Counted from the first letter of the stretch, positions 41,484 through 51,212 are shown. The stretch is 64,000 bases of DNA from Diaminobutyricimonas sp. LJ205 (GCF_009755725.1 NZ_CP046619.1:682001-746000); one strand, 5' to 3'. Translations and numbers: made by a program. Notes: a model not told the origin generated them from the letters alone.

Positions 41484-43151
41484 GTGAACCCCGCTGACCT
41501 CTCCGCATCCCTTCTCGCCATCGTCGAGAAAGCGATCGAGCGACGCGGGGCGTCCGCCACCGTGACGGTCGGCATCGACGATCTGCCGCTCGAACGGCCC
41601 CGTAACCGCGAGCACGGTGACTGGGCATCCAACGTCGCCATGAAATTCGCCAAGCGCCTCGGAGTGAACCCCCGCGAGTTCGCCACCGAGCTCGCCGAGC
41701 AGATCGCCGAGCTCGATGGCGTGGCATCCGTGGATGTCGCCGGCCCCGGCTTCATCAACATCACACTGGATGCCGCTGCGGCGGGTCAGCTTGCCCGCAC
41801 CATTGTCGAACGCGGCGAGGCGTTCGGCGCAGGCACGACCCTTGCCGGCGAGAGCATCAACCTCGAGTTCGTGTCGGCCAACCCGACCGGTCCGCTGCAC
41901 ATCGGTCACACCCGCTGGGCCGCGCTCGGCGACTCGCTCGGCCGCGTGCTGCGTGCCGCCGGCGCAACCGTGGCCAACGAGTTCTACATCAACGATGCCG
42001 GCAACCAGATGGACAACTTCGGCGCCTCGGTCCTGGCAGCCGCGAAGGGTGAGCCGACCCCCGAGAACGGCTACCCCGGGCAGTACATCGCCGACCTTGC
42101 TGCCGCCGTGCTCGGCCGGGTGCCGAACCTGCTGGAACTGCCCGACGCCGACGCGCTGTTCACGGCGCGCGAGGTGGCCTACGAGCTGCAGCTGGCCGAG
42201 ATCCGCGAATCGCTCGAGCGCTTCAACGTGCACTTCGACGTCTGGTACTCGGAGCGCCTGCTGCACGCCGAGGACCCGGAGTCTGGGCTGAGCCCGATCG
42301 TGGTTGCGGTGGACCGGCTGCGGGCGCAGGGCCACGTCTTCGACGAGGACGGCGCCATCTGGGTGCGTACCACTGATTTCGGGGACGACAAGGATCGCGT
42401 CATCCGCCGCTCCAACGGGGTGACCACCTACTTCGCCGCGGACGCCGCCTACTACCTGAGCAAGTCCGACCGTGGCTTCAACCACAAGATCTACCTGCTC
42501 GGTGCGGACCACCACGGCTACGTGCACCGCCTCAAGGCCATCGCCGGCGCCGCCGGAGACGACCCGCAGAAGGACATCGACGTGATGATCGGCCAGCTGG
42601 TGTCGATCAACGGCGCCAAGCTCTCCAAGCGTGCAGGCAACATCATCGAGCTGAACGACCTGCAGGCCTGGCTCGGAACCGACGCGCTGCGCTACTCACT
42701 GGCCCGCTACCCGGCTGATTCGCCGCTCACGCTCGACCCGGAACTGCTGCAGAAGCGCACCAACGACAACCCGGTCTTCTATGTGCAGTACGCCCACGCC
42801 CGCACCCACCAGGTCGCACGCAACGCGGCCGCGTCCGGCGTCGACCGGAGCGCGTTCGAGGCGGGGCTGCTCACCCACTCCACCGAGAGCGAACTGCTCG
42901 GGGCGCTCGCCGAGTTCCCGCGGATCGTGCTGCAGGCAGCTGAGCTTCGCGAGCCGCACCGGATCGCCCGGTACCTCGAAACCCTCGCCGGCTCTTACCA
43001 CCGCTGGTACGACAACTGCCGCGTCAGCCCGCTCGGCGAGGAGCCGGTCGAGGATGTGCACCGCACCCGACTCTGGTTGAATGACGCGACCGGCCAGGTG
43101 CTGCGCAACGGTCTGCACCTGCTCGGCGTGAGCGCCCCGGAGCGCATGTAG
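41484..43151 (+). CDS. argS: Arginyl-tRNA synthetase
   Basis: Charges tRNA-Arg with arginine in the cytoplasm. The 555-residue class-I synthetase carries the HIGH motif at 139-142 (NPTGPLHIGHTRW), the KMSKS-like INGAKLSKRAGNII near 373-386, an N-terminal Add-1 domain (about 1-110), and a C-terminal anticodon-binding DALR domain with the stop-near motif RLWLNDATGQVLRNGLHLLG (about 530-549). The start is the GTG with TAGAAT just upstream; a longer open frame overlaps the divergent lipoprotein gene. tRNA-Arg(CCG) lies 700 bases away on the other strand. Confidence 0.95.
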   Translation: MNPADLSASLLAIVEKAIERRGASATVTVGIDDLPLERPRNREHGDWASNVAMKFAKRLGVNPREFATELAEQIAELDGVASVDVAGPGFINITLDAAAAGQLARTIVERGEAFGAGTTLAGESINLEFVSANPTGPLHIGHTRWAALGDSLGRVLRAAGATVANEFYINDAGNQMDNFGASVLAAAKGEPTPENGYPGQYIADLAAAVLGRVPNLLELPDADALFTAREVAYELQLAEIRESLERFNVHFDVWYSERLLHAEDPESGLSPIVVAVDRLRAQGHVFDEDGAIWVRTTDFGDDKDRVIRRSNGVTTYFAADAAYYLSKSDRGFNHKIYLLGADHHGYVHRLKAIAGAAGDDPQKDIDVMIGQLVSINGAKLSKRAGNIIELNDLQAWLGTDALRYSLARYPADSPLTLDPELLQKRTNDNPVFYVQYAHARTHQVARNAAASGVDRSAFEAGLLTHSTESELLGALAEFPRIVLQAAELREPHRIARYLETLAGSYHRWYDNCRVSPLGEEPVEDVHRTRLWLNDATGQVLRNGLHLLGVSAPERM

Positions 43152-43194
43152 TTTCGCAAGGCACGTGCCTCGGCCCATCAGGGAGGAACAGCAG

Positions 43195-43947
43195 ATGACG
43201 GATGCCGCCCTCCCACGCCGCAGGCGCGGCCGAGTGATCGGTTGGGTTCTTGGCGGGCTTGCCCTGCTGATTGTGGTGCTGCTGGTCGTTGCGGATATCG
43301 GCGGGCGGGCATTCGCGGAGAACCGGGCGGAGCAGGAACTGCAGTCGCGGTTGCCGAGTGGCTCCAGCCCCGCCGAGGTGTCGATCGGCGGGTTCTCGTT
43401 CCTGCAGCAGTTGCTTGCCGGCCAATTCGACCGGGTCGACGTGTCGGTTGCCGAACTCGTGATTGCGGAAACCAGCGTCGGGGCCGACCTGACCGGCTTC
43501 GGTGTTCCGCTTGACCAGTCGCAGCCGGTCAGGGAGCTGACCGGGCAGTTCACCATCGATGAGGCCGCCCTGAACGCGGCGCTTCAGGCGCGCGGATTCA
43601 CCGGGCCGATCACCCTCGGCGAGCAACAGGCGACCTACACGACCGATGTCGAGCTGTTCGGCCAGACGGTGGATCTGCTGGTCACCCTCGTGCCAGAACT
43701 GGAGGGGGATGTCGTGCGTCTCGTGCCGACCTCGATCGAGTCTCCGGATGCCGGCACCTCGGTAGCGCTCGACCAGTTCCTCGATCCCGAGCGACTGGCA
43801 ATCCCGTTCTGCGTGGCCGAGGTGCTGCCCGAGGGCGTGCAGGTCACCGGGATCGAGATCTCGGGCGGGGTTGTGCGGCTGGATGCCGAGGCATCCGACT
43901 TCCCGCTGAATGCCGCCGCACTGTCGACCACGGGCTCCTGCGGCTAG
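43195..43947 (+). CDS. DUF2993 (LmeA-like) membrane-anchored protein
   Basis: 250 residues. A single membrane segment near 15-37 (IGWVLGGLALLIVVLLVVAD) is followed by an extracytoplasmic DUF2993 domain. LmeA of mycobacteria, a DUF2993 protein, helps maintain lipomannan mannan elongation, and other members may bind phospholipids. The start at the ATG at 43195 follows GGAGGAACAGCAG. It ends against a palindromic element shared with the convergent ABC permease gene. Confidence 0.8.
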   Translation: MTDAALPRRRRGRVIGWVLGGLALLIVVLLVVADIGGRAFAENRAEQELQSRLPSGSSPAEVSIGGFSFLQQLLAGQFDRVDVSVAELVIAETSVGADLTGFGVPLDQSQPVRELTGQFTIDEAALNAALQARGFTGPITLGEQQATYTTDVELFGQTVDLLVTLVPELEGDVVRLVPTSIESPDAGTSVALDQFLDPERLAIPFCVAEVLPEGVQVTGIEISGGVVRLDAEASDFPLNAAALSTTGSCG

Positions 43948-44076
43948 TAGTCCGCTGGTTGAGGAGCGCCCGAGCGCAGCGAGGACGCGTCTCGAAACCA
44001 ACCCTGCGCAAGGGTTGATTTCGAGACGCGGCGCTCGTTCCTCGCGGCGCTCCTCAATCAACGAGTAGGGACTACT
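43946..44076. repeat. Long palindromic repeat between convergent genes
   Basis: Nested inverted repeats: AGTAGTCC (43946-43953) with GGACTACT (44069-44076); TTGAGGAGCGCC (43959-43970) with GGCGCTCCTCAA (44046-44057); and GCGTCTCGAAA plus AACCCT (43987-44005) with AGGGTT plus TTTCGAGACGC (44011-44029). The element covers the gap between the DUF2993 gene and the ABC permease and even overlaps the permease stop. It may act as a two-way terminator. It matches a degenerate copy at 34929-35026. Confidence 0.8.
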
Positions 44077-45361
44077 CGTAGCGCAGCGCGTCGATCGGGT
44101 TGTGCCGGGCGGCGCGGGCTGCCGGAAGGGTTCCCGCCAGCAGCGCAAGCGCGGCGATCACGGCGATCACGCTGCCGACTCCGAGCGGTTCGAAGACCAG
44201 CAGGGTGAGCCCGGGCATGTCGGCGAGCAGCCCGTCGGCGAGGGCGCCGTTCAGCAGCATCCCGGTTCCGGCAGCGAGCAAGGCGCCGATCGCGCTGCCG
44301 AGCAGGCCGATCGCGACGGCCTCCAGGCTGAACAGGCCGAACACTCGCGAGTTGCCCATGCCGAGAGCCTTCATCAGACCGATCTCACGAGTGCGCTCCT
44401 GCACGCTCATCAGCAGCGTGTTCACGATGCCGAAGCCGGCGGCGATCAGCGCGATCACGGAGAATCCGCTGAGCACGGCGATGATGGCGTCGATGACGGT
44501 CTTGAACACGCCCATCTGGTCGTCGACCGTCATGCCCTCATAGCCGAGGTCGGCGAGGTCGTCCTTGATTCCGTCGAGTGCGGCCTGGCCCGCGCCAAGA
44601 TCGAACCGGGCGCTCACCTGGGCGTACTGGTCGTCTGCACCCTCGGGCGCGCCGATGTACTGCAGCTCGCCGATGGACTGGGACAGCGCCTCGTTGATGC
44701 CGATGCCGGTAGTGAACAGGCTGTCCTGGGTGACACCGATGACCGTGCCGGTGGTTTCGTGCACGTCACCGTTCGCGTCGGTCACGCCGATCTGCACCTC
44801 TTCGCCGATCGCCGAGACGTAATCGTCGTGGCCCAGCGCCTCGGCGAAGTCCTTCGACAGCATCACCTCGTGCTCGTCGGTCTCGTGGTCAAGCTGTCCG
44901 CCAGCGACGACCGGAGGCTCGGTGGCGGATGCCGTTGGGCTCCAGGCGAACTCATATTGCGTGCCCGTTTCACCCGAGATGTAGTCGATCTCGAGCATCC
45001 GGACCGGCAGCACGGATCCGATGCCGTCCACCGCCTCGATCTTCTCGAGGTCGGCGCCGCGCAGCGGCATGTAGCTGCCGCGAGGCGTCGCAAAGGCTTC
45101 CTCGGCGCCGGCGGGCTCGTACTCGGCCGGACCGTCGGTGGGGGATGCAGCCTCCTCGGGCTGCTGCGAGATGATCAGCACGTCCTCGGCGCCGAGCGCC
45201 GAAGTCTCGTCATCCAGATAACGGTTCACTCCCGCGCCGAGCGCCTGGGTGAGGGTGAGTGTGAAGGCACCGATGACCAATGCGAGGACGGTCAGCGTGG
45301 TGCGCAGCTTGCTGCGGAAGACGTTCCGCGCGGCGCTGGTGATGACATCCGTGGTTCTCAT
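44072..45361 (-). CDS. MacB-like (FtsX-type) ABC permease
   Basis: 429 residues with the MacB architecture: a first membrane segment (about 25-45), a large extracytoplasmic MacB-PCD domain (about 48-275) with acidic loops, and three more membrane segments (about 290-312, 340-370, 385-410). The FtsX-type motif VNTLLMSVQERTREIGLMKALG near 315-336 (partly quoted) is diagnostic. It works with the ATPase gene whose stop it overlaps by one base (TGATG). These systems couple ATP hydrolysis to mechanotransmission or lipoprotein/peptide export. Substrate unknown. Confidence 0.87.
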   Translation of the reverse strand: MRTTDVITSAARNVFRSKLRTTLTVLALVIGAFTLTLTQALGAGVNRYLDDETSALGAEDVLIISQQPEEAASPTDGPAEYEPAGAEEAFATPRGSYMPLRGADLEKIEAVDGIGSVLPVRMLEIDYISGETGTQYEFAWSPTASATEPPVVAGGQLDHETDEHEVMLSKDFAEALGHDDYVSAIGEEVQIGVTDANGDVHETTGTVIGVTQDSLFTTGIGINEALSQSIGELQYIGAPEGADDQYAQVSARFDLGAGQAALDGIKDDLADLGYEGMTVDDQMGVFKTVIDAIIAVLSGFSVIALIAAGFGIVNTLLMSVQERTREIGLMKALGMGNSRVFGLFSLEAVAIGLLGSAIGALLAAGTGMLLNGALADGLLADMPGLTLLVFEPLGVGSVIAVIAALALLAGTLPAARAARHNPIDALRYE

Positions 45362-46062
45362 CAGGCCACCGCCAACTCTGCCTCGGCGACGATCGCACCG
45401 TCGCGCACCTGAATCTGCCGATCGCAGCGCATGGCGAGTTCGTCATCGTGAGTGACGACCACCAGGGTGATGCCCTGCTCACGGTTCAGCCCGAACAGCA
45501 GGTCCTCGACGACCGCGCCGGTTGCGGAGTCCAGGTTGCCGGTGGGCTCGTCGGCGAAGATCACGCTCGGCGAGCCGACCAGGGCGCGCGCGATGACGGC
45601 GCGCTGCTTCTGGCCACCGGACAGGGCAGTTGCCCGGGCGTTCGCCTTGTTGTCCAGCTCCAACTGGCTGAGCACCTCCATGCCGCGGCGGCGGCGCACG
45701 CGCGGGCTGACGCCGGCGATCATGAGCGGGAGGGTGACGTTCTCGAGCACGGTCTGCGATGGGTTCAGGAAGAACTGCTGGAACACGAAGCCGAACTCCT
45801 GGTTGCGCAAGGCATTCACCTGCGCGGTGCGCAGAGTCGCGGAGTCGATGCCGTTCACAGCGAGCGAGCCGGCGTCGGGTCGGTCGAGCAGGGCGAGCAG
45901 GTGCATCAGGGTCGACTTGCCGGAGCCGCTCTTGCCGACGATCGCGACGGATTCGCCGCGCTCGACGGTCAGGGAGACATCCTTCAGGGCATCGAATCGC
46001 GCCGCTCCGGTCCCGTAGGACTTGTGCAGGGCGTGAGCCTCAATGACTGGGGGTGGGGTCAC
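45361..46062 (-). CDS. MacB-type ABC transporter ATP-binding protein
   Basis: 233 residues: Walker A VGKSGSGKSTLMHLL near 42, the Q-loop FQQFFLNPSQT, signature LSGGQKQRAV, Walker B VIFADEPTGNLD and the switch His in VVTHDDE. The LolD/FtsE/MacB subtype is supported by GNLDSATGAVVEDL. The GTG start has GGAT 7 bases upstream as a weak ribosome site. It diverges from lysA across 221 bases. Confidence 0.9.
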   Translation of the reverse strand: MTPPPVIEAHALHKSYGTGAARFDALKDVSLTVERGESVAIVGKSGSGKSTLMHLLALLDRPDAGSLAVNGIDSATLRTAQVNALRNQEFGFVFQQFFLNPSQTVLENVTLPLMIAGVSPRVRRRRGMEVLSQLELDNKANARATALSGGQKQRAVIARALVGSPSVIFADEPTGNLDSATGAVVEDLLFGLNREQGITLVVVTHDDELAMRCDRQIQVRDGAIVAEAELAVA

Positions 46063-46283
46063 TGTGTTTATCCGTTCTCAACATGAAAGTGCGTATTACT
46101 CACGCTAAGGCGGCGGTGTGAACGGCGACCATGCGGCTAGCCCCCTGACTACCGGGGGATAACCCCCGATTCGGGCGAGGGCCTCAGGTTTCGCTAGGAT
46201 TTACTTCGGCTTCAGGGACCAAGCCGGGTTCGCTCGCCTCACTTCGATCCGTACACGCACGCCCGTACATTCGTGAGGTTCGC
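46063..46283. promoter_or_regulatory. Divergent control region before lysA
   Basis: A GC hairpin CGGGGG-ataa-CCCCCG lies at 46153-46168, about 115 bases upstream of lysA. No -35/-10 pair convinces for either gene. GAGG precedes the lysA ATG at 7-base spacing. A lysine riboswitch was looked for by its long multi-helix footprint; the region is too short and shows no such pattern. Confidence 0.4.
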
Positions 46284-47714
46284 ATGACGATGAATCCCCT
46301 GGCCCCCGAGTGGCTCGCCCACCCGACCGACGCGAACGCGCTCGCCGAAACGGTGTGGTCCGCTGGGGCCCGCCGCGACGCAGCCGGTGAGCTCGTCATC
46401 GGCGGCGTCTCCGCCGGCGAACTGGCCAGCCGCTTCGGCACCCCGCTCTATGTGCTCGACGAGGCTGATGCCCGCGGTCGCGCCGCGCGAGTGAAGTCCG
46501 CGTTCGATGACGCCTTCGCCGGCATCGGCACCAGCGTCAAGGTCTACTACGCGGGCAAAGCATTCCTCTCGACCGAGGTCGCCCGCTGGATGAGTGCCGA
46601 GGGCCTCTACATCGATGTGGCCAGTGGGGGAGAGCTCGCCGTCGCGCTCGCCGCGGGAACGGGTGCCGGCCGCCTCGGTTTCCATGGGAACAACAAGAGC
46701 CGCGCGGAGATCGACCGCGCGGTAGCCGCCGGCATCGGCACCATCGTGCTCGACAGCTGGATCGAGATCGAACGCGTCGCCCAGGCGGCGGAGCGGCACG
46801 GTGTTCACCAGGCGGTGCGCCTGCGCGTTAATAGTGGAGTGCACGCGCACACCCACGAGTACCTCGCGACCGCCCGTGAAGACCAGAAGTTCGGCATTCC
46901 GCTCACGGATGTCCCCGCCCACGTTGAGCGGATCCGCTCGTTCGCGTCCCTCGACTTCCGCGGGTTGCACTCGCACATCGGCTCACAGATCTTCGGCGCC
47001 GACGGGTTCCTCGAAGCCGCCGACCGGCTGCTTTCGGTGCATGCCGCACTGCTCGAGGGTGGCGAGGTGCCCGAACTCAATCTCGGCGGCGGCTTCGGCA
47101 TCGCCTACACCGCCGCTGACCAGGTGAACCCGATCGAGACGATCGCGGGCGCCATGGCCGATGCGGTGGGCGCTGCCGCCGAGCGGCTCGGCATCCCGGT
47201 GCCGGTGATCGCGATCGAACCGGGCCGGTGGATCATCGGCCCGGCCGGGACCACGCTGTATGAGGTCGGCACCATCAAGGATGTGACCGTTGCGCTCGGC
47301 GGGGTCTCGGCAGGCTCGACCAGCGGAAGCGGCGGAAGCGCGGTGCGCAAGTACGTCAGTGTCGATGGCGGCATGAGCGACAACGCCCGGCCGGCGCTGT
47401 ATGCGGCCGATTACTCGGCACGCATCGCCAACCGCAGTTCCACCGCCGACGCAGCCCTCGTGCGCGTCGCCGGCAAGCACTGCGAGAGCGGCGACCTGGT
47501 GGTGCTCGCCGAGTACCTGCCCGGCGATGTCGAGCCCGGCGACCTGCTCGCGGTGCCCGCGACCGGCGCATACTGCTGGTCGCTCGCCAGTAACTACAAC
47601 TACCTCGGCCGGCCACCCGTCGTCGCCGTGAACAATGGCGAAGCCCGCGTGATCGTGCGCGGCGAGACCGAAGAGGACCTGTTGGCCCGAGACACCGGAG
47701 TGACGCGCGCATGA
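46284..47714 (+). CDS. lysA: Diaminopimelate decarboxylase
   Basis: The final step of lysine synthesis from meso-diaminopimelate, a cytoplasmic PLP enzyme. The 476 residues have the PLP-lysine K92 in VYYAGKAFLST, the EPGRWIIGPAG segment, and the signature HCESGD at 393. An insert of about 15 residues rich in Ser/Gly (GSTSGSGGS) sits between TIKDVTVALGG and RKYVSVDGGMSDN, at 338-353; it is encoded by a palindromic-repeat-like sequence (47303-47326) shared with other intergenic repeats here. The stop overlaps hom by ATGA, starting the lysA-hom-thrC-thrB unit. Confidence 0.93.
   Translation: MTMNPLAPEWLAHPTDANALAETVWSAGARRDAAGELVIGGVSAGELASRFGTPLYVLDEADARGRAARVKSAFDDAFAGIGTSVKVYYAGKAFLSTEVARWMSAEGLYIDVASGGELAVALAAGTGAGRLGFHGNNKSRAEIDRAVAAGIGTIVLDSWIEIERVAQAAERHGVHQAVRLRVNSGVHAHTHEYLATAREDQKFGIPLTDVPAHVERIRSFASLDFRGLHSHIGSQIFGADGFLEAADRLLSVHAALLEGGEVPELNLGGGFGIAYTAADQVNPIETIAGAMADAVGAAAERLGIPVPVIAIEPGRWIIGPAGTTLYEVGTIKDVTVALGGVSAGSTSGSGGSAVRKYVSVDGGMSDNARPALYAADYSARIANRSSTADAALVRVAGKHCESGDLVVLAEYLPGDVEPGDLLAVPATGAYCWSLASNYNYLGRPPVVAVNNGEARVIVRGETEEDLLARDTGVTRA
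47303..47326 (+). repeat. Repeat-core insertion inside lysA
   Basis: GGTCTCGGCAGGCTCGACCA followed by GCGG lies within the coding sequence. Its core GCTCGACCAGCG is identical to the palindrome arm found between atpA and atpG (63012-63025). The insertion keeps the frame and adds Ser/Gly residues in a loop. Confidence 0.6.
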
Positions 47715-49024
47715 TCGAATACCGCAATCTCAGGGTCGGTCTGCTCGGCGGCGGAAACGTCGGCGCGCAGGTCGCCCGCCAACTGCTCGAGCACGGCGAG
47801 GAACTCGCCAGCCGGTCGGGAGCCGGCCTGGAGCTGGCCGGCATCGCGGTGCGGAATATCGATGCCCCCCGCACAGCCGACCTGCCAAGCGAGCTGTTCA
47901 CCACCGACGCGGAATCGCTGATCCTCGGTTCTGACATCGTGATCGAGCTGATGGGCGGCATCGAACCGGCGCGCACGTACATCCTGCAGGCGATCAATTC
48001 CGGTGCCGACGTGGTGACCGCGAACAAGGCCCTGCTCGCAACTCACGGTCCGGAACTGTTCGAGGCCGCCGAACGGGTGGGCGCACAGCTCTACTACGAA
48101 GCAGCCGTCGGCGGAGCCATCCCGATCATCCGGCCGCTGCGTGACAGCCTTGCCGGCGACCGCGTGGAGCGCATTCTCGGCATCGTGAACGGGACCACCA
48201 ACTTCATCCTCGACAGCATGCACACCACGGGTGCCAGCCTCGAGGACGCCCTCGCGGTGGCCACCGAGCTCGGTTACGCCGAGGCAGATCCGACCGCCGA
48301 CATCGACGGATATGACGCCGCGCAGAAGGCAGCCATCCTGGCGAGCCTCGCCTTCCACACCACGGTCCCGCTCGAGTCGGTGCACCGCGAAGGCATCCGC
48401 AGCATCAGCAAGGAGCAGATCGCCGCCGCCACGAAGGCCGGTTACGTCGTCAAACTGCTCGCCATCTGCGAACGGCTCACGGATGCCACCACCGGCACGC
48501 CGGGAATCAGCGCGCGCGTGCATCCCGCGCTGGTGCCCGCTGAGCACCCCCTGGCCGCGGTGCACGGCGGCAACAATGCGGTGTTCCTGCGGGCCGAGGC
48601 TGCCGGCAACCTGATGTTCTACGGCGCGGGCGCCGGCGGGCTGGAAACGTCTTCAGCGGTACTGGGTGACCTGGTCTCCGCCGCCCGACGGCACGTCATC
48701 GGCGGACCGAGCGTGTCCGAATCCAACTACGCCAACCTGCCGTTGCTGCCGGTCGACCACATTCGCACTCGCCACCAGATCCGGCTTGCGGTTGCGGACA
48801 AGCCCGGCGTGCTCGCCACGATCGCGAACCTGTTCAGCGAACACGGTGTCTCGGTCGAGACGGTCGAGCAGACGGTGCGCACCGACGAGGGCGCACCCAC
48901 CGCTACCCTTGTGATTGGTACTCACGAGGGAATGGAAGGCGATCTCGCCGCCACCGTCGCAGCGCTCGAGCAGAGCTCGGCCGTGAGTAGCGTCCTATCT
49001 GTACTACGAGTTGAAGGACTGTAA
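47711..49024 (+). CDS. hom: Homoserine dehydrogenase
   Basis: Reduces aspartate semialdehyde to homoserine, the branch to threonine and methionine (feeding metX and thrB of this window). The 437 residues contain the NAD(P)-binding [16 protein letters not shown] near residue 11, the catalytic core [14 protein letters not shown] near 160 and [15 protein letters not shown] near 195, and a C-terminal ACT domain (about 352-430) for threonine feedback. The ATG overlaps the lysA stop by 4 bases, and the stop shares a base with the thrC ATG. Confidence 0.95.
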   Translation: MIEYRNLRVGLLGGGNVGAQVARQLLEHGEELASRSGAGLELAGIAVRNIDAPRTADLPSELFTTDAESLILGSDIVIELMGGIEPARTYILQAINSGADVVTANKALLATHGPELFEAAERVGAQLYYEAAVGGAIPIIRPLRDSLAGDRVERILGIVNGTTNFILDSMHTTGASLEDALAVATELGYAEADPTADIDGYDAAQKAAILASLAFHTTVPLESVHREGIRSISKEQIAAATKAGYVVKLLAICERLTDATTGTPGISARVHPALVPAEHPLAAVHGGNNAVFLRAEAAGNLMFYGAGAGGLETSSAVLGDLVSAARRHVIGGPSVSESNYANLPLLPVDHIRTRHQIRLAVADKPGVLATIANLFSEHGVSVETVEQTVRTDEGAPTATLVIGTHEGMEGDLAATVAALEQSSAVSSVLSVLRVEGL

Positions 49025-50100
49025 TGGCTGGTCAATGGCGCGGAGTACTGCGCGAGTACGCGGATCGTCTGGATGTCACCGACGCGACGCCGATCATCAC
49101 CCTCGGTGAGGGCGGCACCCCACTGATCCCTGCGGACGCTCTGTCGGCTCGCACCGGCGCCAAGGTCTGGGTCAAGTTCGAGGGCATGAACCCGACTGGT
49201 TCGTTCAAGGATCGCGGGATGACGATGGCGGTCTCCAAGGCCGTCGAGCATGGCGCCAAGGCCGTCATCTGCGCGTCCACCGGCAACACGTCGGCATCCG
49301 CGGCGGCATACGCCACCCACGCCGGCATCACCTCGGCTGTCCTCGTGCCTGAGGGCAAGATCGCGATGGGCAAGCTCGCCCAGGCGATCGCGCACAACGC
49401 GCAGCTGCTGCAGGTGCGCGGCAACTTCGACGACTGTCTCGACATTGCGCGCGACCTGGCCGAGAACTACCCGGTGCACCTGGTCAACTCGGTCAACAAC
49501 GACCGCATCGAGGGCCAGAAGACGGCGGCGTTCGAGATCGTCGACGTGCTCGGCGACGCTCCCGACTTCCACTTCATCCCGGTCGGCAACGCCGGCAACT
49601 ACACGGCCTACTTCCGCGGCTACAGCGAAGAGGCGGAGCGTGGCGCAACCACGAAGCTGCCGCGGATGTTCGGATTCCAGGCATCCGGATCGGCACCGAT
49701 CGTGCTCGGCCACCCGGTGAAGGCTCCCGAGACGATCGCCAGCGCCATCCGCATCGGCAACCCGGCTTCGTGGGACCACGCCCTCGCCGCCCGGGAGACC
49801 AGCGACGGCTACTTCGGCGCGATCGATGACGACAAGATCCTCGAGGCGCACCGCATCCTCTCGGCTGAGGTCGGCATCTTCGTCGAGCCGGCCTCGGCGA
49901 TCAGCGTCGCCGGACTGCTCGAGCGCAGCGCCGCGGGCGAGGTGCCGAAGGATGCCACGGTGGTGCTCACCGTCACCGGTCACGGGCTGAAGGATCCGCA
50001 GTGGGCCCTGCGCGGCGCCGACGGTCAGGATGTGACCCCGAAGAGCGTCGCCGTGGATACCGCCGAGATCGCCGATGTGCTGGGACTTGTGAAGGCATGA
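49024..50100 (+). CDS. thrC: Threonine synthase
   Basis: Converts O-phosphohomoserine to threonine with PLP. The 358-residue protein has the PLP-lysine K62 in [11 protein letters not shown], the phosphate cup [15 protein letters not shown] near 90-104 and the Gly-rich [13 protein letters not shown] near 190. It is a fold-type-II enzyme without the N-terminal extension of plant and yeast enzymes. Coupled by overlaps to hom (TAATG) and thrB (ATGA). Confidence 0.95.
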   Translation: MAGQWRGVLREYADRLDVTDATPIITLGEGGTPLIPADALSARTGAKVWVKFEGMNPTGSFKDRGMTMAVSKAVEHGAKAVICASTGNTSASAAAYATHAGITSAVLVPEGKIAMGKLAQAIAHNAQLLQVRGNFDDCLDIARDLAENYPVHLVNSVNNDRIEGQKTAAFEIVDVLGDAPDFHFIPVGNAGNYTAYFRGYSEEAERGATTKLPRMFGFQASGSAPIVLGHPVKAPETIASAIRIGNPASWDHALAARETSDGYFGAIDDDKILEAHRILSAEVGIFVEPASAISVAGLLERSAAGEVPKDATVVLTVTGHGLKDPQWALRGADGQDVTPKSVAVDTAEIADVLGLVKA

Positions 50101-51038
50101 GCGTGATCCCTGTCGGCCGTTCGGTGCACGTCACCGTCCCCGCCACCACCGCGAACCTGGGACCCGGCTTCGACACCCTGGGCCTCGCCCTGGCCATCTA
50201 CGACGAGCTCGAAGTGACCGTCCGCGAACAGCCGGGCGTGTTCGTCGAGGTGCGCGGCGTCGGCGAGGGAACCGTCCCTACCGACGAGTCGAACCTCGTC
50301 GTGCGGGCGATCGCTCACACCTTCGCCAACTACGACCTTGAGTTGCCCGGTCTTGACCTGGTGGCGCACAACACCATTCCGCACGGACGTGGGCTCGGGT
50401 CATCCGGCGCCGCCATCGTCTCCGGCATCCTGGCCGCGAAGGGACTGCTCGAGGGGATCGTCGAGATCGACTCGCAGGCGCTGCTCACCCTCGCCACCGA
50501 GATGGAGGGTCATCCCGACAACGTCGCGCCTGCGCTGTTCGGCGGACTGACCATCGCGTGGGTGACTCCCGAGGGGCCGCGGGTCAAGAAGCTGTCCGTG
50601 CACCGCGGGGTGTCAACGCTCGTGGCGGTGCCAGAGCACACCATGTCGACGGCGCTGGCTCGCAGCCTTCAGCCGCAGAGCGTGCCGCATGAGGACGCCA
50701 TCTTCAACGTGTCCCGGTCGGCGCTGCTGATCGCCGCGCTGATCCAGAGTCCCGAGCTGTTGCTCGAAGCCACCGAGGACAAGCTGCACCAGAGCTACCG
50801 GGCGAGCGCCATGCCCGAGACCGACACGCTGATCCGGGAGCTTCGCGAGGCCGGCCTCGCGGCCGTGGTCTCCGGCGCCGGTCCGTCGATCCTGGTGCTC
50901 TGCAGCGATCCCGCGCAGCGGCTCGTCGCGGCCGAAGTGATCGAGCGGAAGGCTGCCACGCCTTGGCAGTCGCTCATGCTGGCCGTGGACTTCAAGGGTG
51001 CTACAGTAGTGCCGCACCCAGTAGAAGCCCTGGCCTAG
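50097..51038 (+). CDS. thrB: Homoserine kinase
   Basis: Phosphorylates homoserine using ATP. The 313-residue GHMP kinase shows N-terminal [19 protein letters not shown] (about 14-32), the ATP motif [16 protein letters not shown] at 95-110, and the C-terminal Gly-rich [12 protein letters not shown] near 260. The start at the ATG at 50097 overlaps the thrC stop; an in-frame ATG 96 bases earlier lies inside thrC. The gene closes the threonine unit; a hairpin at 51107-51124 follows. Confidence 0.95.
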   Translation: MSVIPVGRSVHVTVPATTANLGPGFDTLGLALAIYDELEVTVREQPGVFVEVRGVGEGTVPTDESNLVVRAIAHTFANYDLELPGLDLVAHNTIPHGRGLGSSGAAIVSGILAAKGLLEGIVEIDSQALLTLATEMEGHPDNVAPALFGGLTIAWVTPEGPRVKKLSVHRGVSTLVAVPEHTMSTALARSLQPQSVPHEDAIFNVSRSALLIAALIQSPELLLEATEDKLHQSYRASAMPETDTLIRELREAGLAAVVSGAGPSILVLCSDPAQRLVAAEVIERKAATPWQSLMLAVDFKGATVVPHPVEALA

Positions 51039-51106
51039 CCAGGAATCCCGGGTAGCGAAATCCACCTAGCACTCGCCAGTTTTGCAGTCGGTCCAGACTG
51101 TCAGGC

Positions 51107-51124
51107 GTGAAAGCCCGCTTTCAC
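51107..51124 (+). terminator. Hairpin after thrB
   Basis: GTGAAAGC and GCTTTCAC form a near-continuous stem with a very small loop, followed by T-rich TTTCGTCT. It lies about 70 bases after the thrB stop and could end the threonine mRNA or act as a rho leader element. Confidence 0.4.
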
Positions 51125-51170
51125 TTTCGTCTGTGCAATCTCCCTCTCTGCGAATCGGCTTGCTGCTGAA

Positions 51171-51194
51171 CCTCGGGATGTTCTTTTCCCGAGG
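51171..51194 (+). promoter_or_regulatory. Leader hairpin immediately before rho
   Basis: CCTCGGGA (51171-51178) and TCCCGAGG (51187-51194) form an 8-bp stem with an 8-base loop. The AAAGGA ribosome site of rho follows after 3-4 bases, so opening and closing of this stem could affect rho translation. Rho often autoregulates; that part is inference. Confidence 0.45.
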
Positions 51195-51212
51195 GCGAAA
51201 GGAAAACTTTCA

